From Gnetum montanum (lineage: Eukaryota > Streptophyta > Gnetopsida > Gnetales > Gnetaceae): 64,000 nucleotides of DNA. The position numbers were made by a program, and so were the translations under genes. Each line of letters opens with the position of its first letter. The stretch's first letter is position 1. The stretch spans positions 409,484-473,483 of the forward strand of contig MNCI01010074.1 in NCBI GenBank assembly GCA_015680685.1, given 5' to 3'. Below the pieces are notes generated by a model. The model ran no database searches. It saw nothing but the letters and a program-made list of their open reading frames with translations, and was not told where the DNA came from. Positions 56,155 to 64,000 of the stretch are shown piece by piece.

Positions 56155-57149
56155 GGCAACGCAGGGGGGCAGTTCTTGGGGGGGCAGCTGGTCTGGAGGG
56201 GGGTGCAGTAAGCCCTTACAGCCCATCGTGACCCAGTCCCTGCTCTCGACAAGCTGCCGGGCCTGGTCTTGTGGTTGCATTGGTCTGGCCCTCCGAACCC
56301 GGCAGTCCTCCGCCTGGTGCCCAGCTTTCCCACACCATGCATAGCCTTCTCCCCGACCCTCTCAGGTCTTCGGTCTTCGTTCCAGGTTTGGCTCTGCCTC
56401 CAGGTTTTCAAACTCAACTTGGAGTTGTTCCTCCCCTCTTGGAAGTTCTAGCACTATTTCCCAAATCAGGTCCGTGGCCGACAAACTTCGCCACACGCAG
56501 AAACGGGTGAAACCCATGCACGCCATCGACTATGTGACTCTATCAAAAGTTATGAACTTCCCAAAGAACCTCACCATTTGTTCTAGGAACTCCAGGTTTC
56601 ACATCTCCCATGGGATCCCGGACACCCTAATCCACATCGGGGCCCGGGCAAACAGGTCTGTCTCCCGGTGCGCCCTGGGGCACCATAGGGTTAAAGCTAG
56701 CCCTCGAGCACCATAGAACGACGGTCCCCCCACTAACATCGTGTCCAGAGTTTGCTGGGACGAAAAAATGAACAGCTGTAGATCTTCGGACAAACTCCGC
56801 ACTTCCACTTGGCCCACTTTCCAGTTTTCGTGTACCCATTTGCGGATGAGCTCCATCTGTGGGCGAGCATCCCAGGACACAAACCGGCCAATGAGGCTCC
56901 GTTGCATAGTGCGGACTCCCTCCCTCGGGGGGCCACTGACCTGGAGGCGCATGGTGTGGTCAGCATGGGAGTGTGCCTCGATCTCCCCATTGGGTACTCG
57001 CAATGCATCCCCCCCCTTGGTCCTGTTTCTCCCTGTTTCCTTGTTGTTCATCGCTGTCCGGGAGTTCCGGGTTAGCGTGTTCCACTTCAGTGTCAGCCGG
57101 TTTACCTTTGGTCGCCCTAGCGCTCACCTGAACCATCGCTCTTGCACTC

Positions 57150-57253
57150 ATATCCGCTCCTATGTCCTCCTGTGTCTCCACTCCTACGTGCTCCTATGTC
57201 TCCGCTCCTGCATGCTCCTATGCTCCTGTGTGTTCCTGTGTCTCCGCTCCCAT
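57150..57253. repeat. 27-bp tandem repeat in LINE E ORF1
   Basis: About three to four imperfect copies containing CTCCTATGTCTCCGCTCC, encoding the N-terminal ORF1 repeats on the minus strand. Confidence 0.8.
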
Positions 57254-57261
57254 AATGAATC

Positions 57262-57275
57262 TGAATGCTTACATG
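57262..57275. repeat. LINE E target-site duplication, right copy
   Basis: TGAATGCTTACATG directly outside the 5' end of LINE E. Confidence 0.93.
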
Positions 57276-58039
57276 TTGGTCACATGTGTTTTCCTGGTTT
57301 GCAAAAGCTAAGTCTTGGTGTCACAAATGTTCTAGGTCCCAATCAAATAGTGCCGAAAAATATAGCAACATACCTATATGTATATAAACTAATCAATTCG
57401 TGTCAAAAGAAATCTAAGCAGGGAAAACCTTAAGAAGCTTTGTTAAAATATAATACAATACTATTGTGAATCGAATGGATACTAAACATTCATTTAGTTT
57501 TACTAAAGGATTTATGAAAAATCAAACAAATTCATTTACTGATAGTTTTGTTGCATAATTACTATTTCAAGTACAATTCCATCGAATGTAAGTGATGCTT
57601 ACAGTGAAGAATTTTGCAGAGGAACTGTGTCAAAACATAAAAATCCTTCATTTAGTTTAGTTTTAGACGGTGATGTGATAGACCAGCTATAAATTTAAAC
57701 TCAATTGCATTCCTTCATGATTATTGTTACTACATTTTATTGAAGTTCAGTGCTTGAAATACAGAGTTAAAAAAATGCAACAGTCCGGACAATAATTCAA
57801 ACAAATAAACTAGAAATAAGCATTTAATTTGTAGAACTTCCTAAAACAGCAAAGACAATAATCAAATAATAAAACAAAAATAAAACAAGATAAAGCTTTA
57901 TTCATCAGATCCATATTTGTTGGATTATTTATTCAAACACTAGTACTCTGGTACAATAAAAGAGCATGTATAGTACTTTGCTCAGTTAAAAAAAGAGCAT
58001 GTATAGTACTTAGTAGAAGAGCATGAATTGTGTAACTGC
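57276..58039. other. AT-rich sequence, only a small repeat
   Basis: No coding homology. At 57958-58030 there are two to three tandem copies of a block starting AAGAGCATGTATAGTACTT. Confidence 0.6.
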
Positions 58040-59070
58040 AACTGAAACTGAACTTTATTTCATCCATGGAGACCCAAGAGGGTCTACTGGACAGATGAAA
58101 TATATAAAGCATGAGCTTTAAATATATCATTTACGAAGTTGCCAAGTGTTGTTGGCTGTATCTTAAATAACTCAGCAAGGTTATTGGATGTGATACTCCA
58201 TTTTCTTCAAATTTCCTCGCATTGGAGAAAAATATGATTTTTATCTTCAATGGTGTTGCTATCACAAAATCAGCAAATTCTTTCTTCCCGTGGAATGTTG
58301 TACCATCTACCTATCTCAACTCTAAAATAGTGAGATCCTAGCTGCCGTGTTTTGCTAATTTGAACGCACAACTGGAAAGAATATTAGCTGTCAGGACTTG
58401 TGTAAAGATACCTCCTCTAATATTATCCAAATAGAATTTTTTCTTTCCTTCAGTAGCTTTGTAGAGCAAATCTTCTAACAATTCTTCGACATTCTTTGGT
58501 GTTGCAATGTAAAATAGTTTCTGCAATATTCCATTTTCTAAGCTACATCTTTCTACGCTGAAACCATCCTTTGTCTTAGGATGCATACAAAACTTTTTTG
58601 AAAAATTTATCACCATTGTTATAGAGTAGGTGATGTGTATAAGCCACAAATAGCTTCAATCTCCAAGGGCGTCGAGTCAGCTTTCAAAAGCATGATATCA
58701 TACTGTGTTTGTAGCTTTACCTTAAACTCTTCCTATAAAAAACATTTCTGCACATTTTCTAGTTTTATTTCAATATTTACTTACAATGTTAGGACTCCAA
58801 ACTGCACATCCATAAAGGACTTTAGGAATGACAGCAGTGCATAACAACTGTCTATGTGTTTCCCATGATAAAATATGTTCTTTCTTGCATCTGATTCTAA
58901 GTCCAAATATAACTTTCATCCCACTTGTCACTCTTTGAGAGATGCATTTATCCCATCTGTAATTATTAGAACATTCAAGGAACATTCAAGGCCCAAAGAT
59001 TTATATGTTGGAACCATTTCAACTATTGTATTTCCAACCTTAAAATTCGTATGTCCACCTCACAAGCTAT
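58040..59070 (-). pseudogene. Non-L1 LINE remnant: RT C-terminal part and zinc-binding end
   Basis: Minus strand. Reads FKVGNTIVEMVPTYKSLGLE (59030-58980), then NNYRWDKCISQRVTSGMKV (58970-58910), HRQLLCTAVIPKVLYGCAVW (about 58840-58785), a charged central part (58649-58338, with KKFYLDNIRGG), and a zinc-binding end RWYNIPREERIC...EDKNHIFLQCEE (about 58300-58200). The order SYKYLG...GLKxxxxLxxxxxxPxxLYGxxVW with an IPxxxRxC...EDxxHxLxxC ending resembles Jockey/CR1-type LINE C-termini, unlike the L1-type zinc domain of LINEs A to E. An 11-bp duplication at about 58970-58991 shifts the frame. Several stops. The clade is an inference. Confidence 0.65.
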
Positions 59071-59088
59071 AACTTTGATTCTGTGCAT

Positions 59089-59172
59089 AGTAAAGAATGT
59101 GTCATTGAGAATCGGTAATACACATTAAATAGTAAAGAATGTGTTATTGAGAATGGGCAATACATATTAACA
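59089..59172. repeat. Tandem duplication, 2 x 42 bp
   Basis: Two adjacent 42-bp copies starting AGTAAAGAATGTGT, differing at a few positions. Confidence 0.88.
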
Positions 59173-60550
59173 TGGAAAGTCTATTGTTACAGTACTGGTT
59201 AATATGAAGATATCATTTAAGTGTAAAATCTGCAAAGTTTCTCTTTACTATTAGCTTTCACAACGGTTCACTGCTTGAATCCAAGCTTGACACATGGCAA
59301 TATCAATATTTAAGATACTATTTTCAAAGCTCTGCAGGATTGTATCATGGCTTTGAAGCTCTTGGCATTATACCCTGTGTTTGGCATCTAGACTACATAA
59401 ACCAAGAACGCTTTGGCTATCGCCAAATAAGTGTCCCTCTCAGTATTCCTCCGGCATTTCCAAGTAATATGCCAGATAATAGAGTGGTGACATTGAATGG
59501 CGTGTAATCTCCAGGTTCATGCTATAGCTGTATAATATAATTTGGTTATAAACTTGAATGTTTCTGCTTAAGGAGCTTCAGATGGCATACGCACATGAGG
59601 GTGCTATGCAATGTTTGTGGGTGGTCTACGATGAACAATGACCACATATATCATACAATAAAAAGTCCGCCTAGCGCAGTTGCTCAACTATGCCTTCTAT
59701 GCGCGCTCCTCTGTTCATATATGTTTTTCTGTCAGCCACTGTTATCAAAATTTGTCACGTAGCCTGGTGAATATATTTTAGCCATTTCTTTATTATCATT
59801 GCAGTCGCTCAGATTTAACCTGTGCTTCACCCATAGCATTGTATAATTTTCACAAAAAAATTTCACCAATCGCATCTCACAGAGCCATGGGCATAACCCA
59901 TGATAAAATCTTGCAGCAAACCTCAATATCGTCTTCTCTGTGTTCTGCAAAAAGCCTTGTAAACCTTCCACTCTTCCATGTGAGTGGGCACTTGTGTAAG
60001 TGGAAAGACAGCATCCACATCTATGACAATGTCGCCAGGCAACCCTGTAGTACAAAACAAAACCAAGCCAGGTCTCTTCTTTCAAATCCATTTAACTTGG
60101 ATCCCAACTTCTCATAACCTGCCATTATTTCTGCTGCTGGATCGCTTAACAACAGATGTGTGCAGTATTCCTTTCGTCCTTTCTTCCTGCTAAAATCTTG
60201 GGTATGAGTTATTTCATTTTAATTTGATTGCTATCATGGTTAATCACATTTATAAAACAAGCTGTGGTGCCTGGAAGCAAACCAAAGATAAGGCCTCATT
60301 AGGCTATGTTGTATGCAACTATATATTATTGTATCGGGTACCGATACTTACTCTTGTGTGGTGATTGTGTATATTAGTGTGATTGTGTGCACGTGTTGTT
60401 TGCTTATTTGATAAGCCTCTTGTGTGGTTGCATTTGATAGACCTGTTGTTTACCATCGCCATGTTACGTATATTCATAGTTGCTAGAAACCGAAACTGGC
60501 GCAACGTGACGGGAACGGCCTGAAACGACAAAAAATTAGGTTGCGAAAAA
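59173..60550. other. Intergenic sequence, nothing recognised
   Basis: The open frames here (for example 59732-60091 minus and 59839-60193 plus) overlap each other, lack recognised similarity and are not supported as genes. Confidence 0.5.
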
Positions 60551-60829
60551 GAAATTAGCTTTAAACATAGAACCAACTAGTAACTTTAGCAATTTTTATA
60601 TTTTAGTAAAATTATGTGTATATTTCTTTGTTCATAGAACAACAATTTAAAATGCAATAGATTTATATATATATATATATATAAATTTACAATATTTTTA
60701 TTTATTGATATCTAAGAACAATTAACTATCAATAAACTTAGGCAAAAGTTGTAAAAGAATTTATTTAAAAAAGAAACCAACTTTAAACATAGAACCAACT
60801 ATTAACTCTAGCAATTTTTATATTTTAGG
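60551..60829. repeat. Pair of 57-bp direct repeats around a TA microsatellite
   Basis: Copies at 60551-60607 and 60773-60829 share TTTAAACATAGAACCAACTA and the following 35 bp. A (TA)n run (60664-60683) lies between them. Confidence 0.82.
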
Positions 60830-61655
60830 TAGAAATGCAAGTGTATTTGTTCTTGCTTGACTTGAGATTCAAGTCGTTTGGATCCACTATGATGCAATGG
60901 TGAGCTTGCAGGTGAATGAATAACAGTATAAATGATTGGCTTGGCTGACATTTACATTGTTCAGATACATCGTATTTACTATAATAAGCAACTCTAATTC
61001 AAAGGGAAGCATGTAACTAAAAGAAAGACCAATGAAGAGATAATGTACAAAAATGGTCCTTAAATCAGTAGTTTGGCTAATTTTGCAAAGGGAAGATAAG
61101 TGGTTGTTGTAGAGGTAGTGATTTACCATAGAGTTGACGAACGATTTGTGGCCATGGAAAGCGATGTAGCACGAGTTCCCAAATGGTTCACCTACATGTG
61201 TTGCTCATTATCATCCTTGCCATAAAAGTGGTTGTAATTTTTTTCCCTCCATGTTTGCCCTTTTACACATTCAATTTGAAATAGACTTGCATTTAATTCA
61301 AGAGAGTTTGAGAGAGTTTGAAGTAGATGTAGTAGTTGAGAACAAAGCACTTCGTATCCTTCCATATCATATATTTGAAGCGATAAAATTAAAAAATGAA
61401 ATAAAGGGAAATGAAATCTATTAAAAACATTTCAATCTGCTATGAAATGTTTTGACTAGTAAGTGACGGTAACTATTCATGGGTGATGGCATTTTGAAAC
61501 GGGATCCCATTTCTGCAACAAAAAACATGAAACTTTAAGAATCCATTGTGTTTCTGGCAACATAGGGTATATTACGCTTGCGATGATATAGGATGATGCC
61601 TATAGCATTGGTTGGTTGCTTATGATGTGTTATGCTTGTGATATTGATGTTATGT

Positions 61656-61713
61656 GTATATGATAGTGGAGCTAACATAAGGATGTGTATGATAGTGGAG
61701 CCAACATAAGGAT
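61656..61713. repeat. Tandem duplication, 2 x 29 bp
   Basis: Two adjacent copies of a unit containing GATAGTGGAGCYAACATAAG. The surrounding TG/AT-rich sequence has low complexity. Confidence 0.85.
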
Positions 61714-64000
61714 CTGCAGTTGGTGATGATGCATTATGGAGGGGTGGAGATGACCTTTGTTGCAATGTATTAGTGAGGCTCATATCTTAATCCTCATATT
61801 AAGAGTAAGCCAGTAGAGCCAATGATTGGTATGAGATCATGGAGCATATGTATATACAAGAATTTTTGAGTTATGGATTATGGATTACTTATATAGTGTA
61901 TATGATGTACATATTCATAGGATATATTAGATATATTAGTTGATATGTTGTGATGGATATGTGTGCATGTAGGTAGTTTGATGATGTTGTACTTTTCTAT
62001 TGATGTTTGAGATATGTATAGAGATGTTGGCTTTGTGTGTGTCCATGTTATCTTTATGCTTTTGACTAGGGGTGATGAGACTTTTATGGAGTGATTTATG
62101 GCTTTCCATTGTGTTATTCGATCTACTCGTTATTTGATGCATATCGACCTTGATGATCCATTAGATTCTGGTTTCCACTTGAGCTTGGCTTTGGTTAGAA
62201 ATGCAGGATGTTATAAAGCTTTAAGGAAATTGTATATTTTAGTCTAGGGATTAAGGTTTCATCTTCATCTATATTATTTGTCATGGACTTCAAAAAATGG
62301 ATAACCTTGAGTTTTGGGCCTTCACTATGAGACATTCACATAATTCTAGCAACAAAATTGCATTTTGAGGAAGCTTTGTTAACTCTAAGTATGCATGTGT
62401 TGAAGATATTATTATCAAAAAACAAGCTCTTTGATCAATGTATATGTTATCATTCTCATAAATTGGATAATTATTAGAAGATTGAATAGTGAAGGATTTC
62501 ACTAATATTATAAATCCACTGTACAAATCTACAAGCCTCATATGTTGACTTAGTTGTATTACAAGGAAAGCCATGTCTACATGACATTGACTAGTGTTGG
62601 ATAAGACTCATCATCTTCCTAATACTAACTCATAGTTTAAAATGATTTATGTGGTTAAGTAGCCTTAGGGCATGTTAAAAATGAACCTAATTATGTAAGC
62701 ATTTACTATTTTTATCATTTTTAATATTTTATAATTTTTATGAATTTTTATAATATAAAAATGGACCATAAAAAATAAATTCTAAGTTAAGAGAAATAAG
62801 AATTTTTATGCAAAAAGTAAAGAAAATATGTGCTAAATGTTCAACAACATTGTAACATTGTTGAGATACCATGCTGACCTAGGTTAAAGCATGTGTAACA
62901 AAGCTACCAAGTATCATGCTATCAAATCATACTTAAATCATATGATGTGTTACTCCCACTTCTTTAGTTCCACAATGACCAAAACAAGCGTGGTTGTAAC
63001 ATTGTTCCACCTTAGCACAAGCACTAAAAAGACCTTAAAATAGCATCACAAGGCCTTATTCTACCTTTTGGAGACCTCTAGGAAGCATCCTAGGTCATAA
63101 CCTAGCTTATGAACACCTTTGTTAGTGATCTTGGAAGAGTTCAATAGTTGAAATTTTTCCAAGAATGGCAACTCACATGAATTTCATGTCAATGAATACT
63201 ATGCTCACTTCAACTATATAGAAATGACATCTTGGATCCAATCTTGCCTCTATGAGGTCCCCTATAGCTTTCTTAAGCCCTCATGACTCACCAATGGTCA
63301 AATCCCAACTTTTTAGCCACTTGACCCTAGGACACCTAAGACCAAAATTTATCTAACTCTGAAGATGACGAGAATTTTGCATTAGTATTTGCCACTCTAA
63401 GAGCACCTTCAACACTATCATAGCACTTCACACATGCATTTGACAACATTTCACAAGTCTACAAAGTTCTCGGCGTTTAAAAAACATCATTTTGTCTCAT
63501 TCTAGGGTCAATTTTAGCATCTTAGGAGTTAGAATTTAAGCTTGCAAAATTGCTGAAAATTTTCTAACTCTAGCATTGTCGATGATGCTAACACTAGCAT
63601 CAATGTTAGTGTTTGTATCCTCAACAAGTTGTATTTTGTGTCCTATGATCATCAAGCTCACTAGTTGACACCTTCCATAGGCTTCTTAGGCTCTTAAGCA
63701 TTGTCTTGACAACATTCAATGTTGGTTTGGGCATCAAATGGGGTCCCAAAAGTTCAAAACTACAACATGGGTGGGCAAAATTTCTCCATCTTCCACTAAT
63801 GCATCAGCCTTAGCATTAGCATATGTGGGTACCACATTTTTCCATCGTTAACCTTCCAAAGCAACATTCAACAGTGTCCTTAGGCTTCTCAGGTTCCTCA
63901 ACTTCATCTCAGGAATGTTCAACATTAGTTTAGAGGTCAAATGGGGTCTCTGGAGCTAAAAATTCCAACTTGGTTAAATTCACAAAAAATTGGCTAAGTA
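61714..64000. other. AT-rich intergenic sequence, nothing firmly recognised
   Basis: Low-complexity T/G-rich sequence to about 62150, then sequence without coding homology. From about 63550 to the end, loosely repeated phrases (TCAAATGGGGTC at about 63735 and 63938, TAGCAT-rich stretches) suggest diverged repeats of about 200 bp, but the period is not constant. Confidence 0.4.

Larger units (their letters stand above)
55822..57253 (-). pseudogene. LINE E ORF1 (DUF4283 and damaged zinc knuckle)
   Basis: N-terminus MGAETQEHTGA followed by about three 9-residue repeats of the GAETQEHT type with TAG stops. The DUF4283 part, 57051-56599, reads QRSLIGRFVSWDA, VEVRSLSEDLQLF, MLVGGPSFYGARGLAL and APMWIRVSGIPWE. 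A zinc knuckle at 56302-56343 has its first Cys replaced by Tyr (YAWCGKAGHQAEDC). A gap of 69 N interrupts the Pro-rich tail. The ORF1 stop (55822-55824) lies 22 nt inside the start of ORF2. Confidence 0.82.
51101..57261 (-). mobile_element. LINE E, full-length L1-type with a third coding module
   Basis: Bounded by a perfect 14-bp duplication TGAATGCTTACATG at 51087-51100 and 57262-57275, with a 14-nt poly(A) tail (T run on the plus strand at 51101-51114). Read on the minus strand: ORF1 57253-55822, ORF2 55846 to about 52925, third module about 52795-51440, 3' UTR. This fixes the element at about 6.16 kb and places the extra module inside it. The frames carry stops, mostly TAG, plus long G/C runs and a 69-base gap. 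Same family as LINEs A and C. Confidence 0.93.

Noticed and set aside
61535-62142. Minus-strand ORFs of 68-82 codons
   Set aside because: They translate low-complexity TG/AT sequence and a 29-bp duplication; there is no similarity or splice support.

Overview
This is plant nuclear DNA from a large, repeat-rich genome. One plastid-targeted gene is split by introns of 6-7 kb that are packed with LINEs. There are Athila-type LTR retrotransposons with tRNA-Asp primer sites, plant L1-type LINEs with DUF4283 ORF1 proteins, and tRNA-derived SINEs. A gymnosperm or another vascular plant with a very large genome fits best, but the species cannot be named from the sequence.

Only two host genes are supported. 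(1) The 5' part of a plastid pullulanase/limit dextrinase gene runs on the minus strand. Six exons with GT-AG borders and consistent phases lie between 19835 and 5388: transit peptide, an N-terminal CBM41 (PUD) module, then the pullulanase N2 region. The CBM48 and GH13 parts lie beyond the left edge. (2) A GC-rich, intronless gene for a seven-helix membrane protein lies at 49214-50032 (minus) and was not assigned to a family.

Left part (1-25.8 kb): three L1-type LINEs (called A, B, C) sit in pullulanase introns 6, 3 and 1, mostly antisense to the gene. A fourth LINE of another lineage (D, minus strand) ends about 0.6 kb upstream of the pullulanase start codon.

Middle part (28.0-48.1 kb): a solo LTR (28039-28892, TSD TACAG) and a SINE cluster precede a nest. 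An Athila-like element (element 2, 30029-48114, minus, TSD TTAGG) was interrupted in its RT by a second element (element 1, 35266-42582, plus, TSD GAAGT) and in its gag by a solo LTR (44740-45768, TSD CTTGG). Element 1 keeps gag and protease but has lost RT, RNase H and integrase. All five LTRs with an intact U3 carry two GATATC palindromes at a fixed spacing.

Right part (48.1-64 kb): the membrane-protein gene, then a full-length LINE (E, 51101-57261, minus) bounded by a perfect 14-bp target-site duplication with a poly(A) tail. LINE E is decisive because it shows that a third coding module downstream of the RT belongs to the element; the same module occurs in LINE A, and its C-terminal part just upstream of LINE B. 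A remnant of a non-L1 LINE (58.0-59.1 kb) and AT-rich sequence with small repeats complete the window.

The two best leads are the plant pullulanase with an N-terminal CBM41 and the LINE family with an extra coiled-coil coding module.
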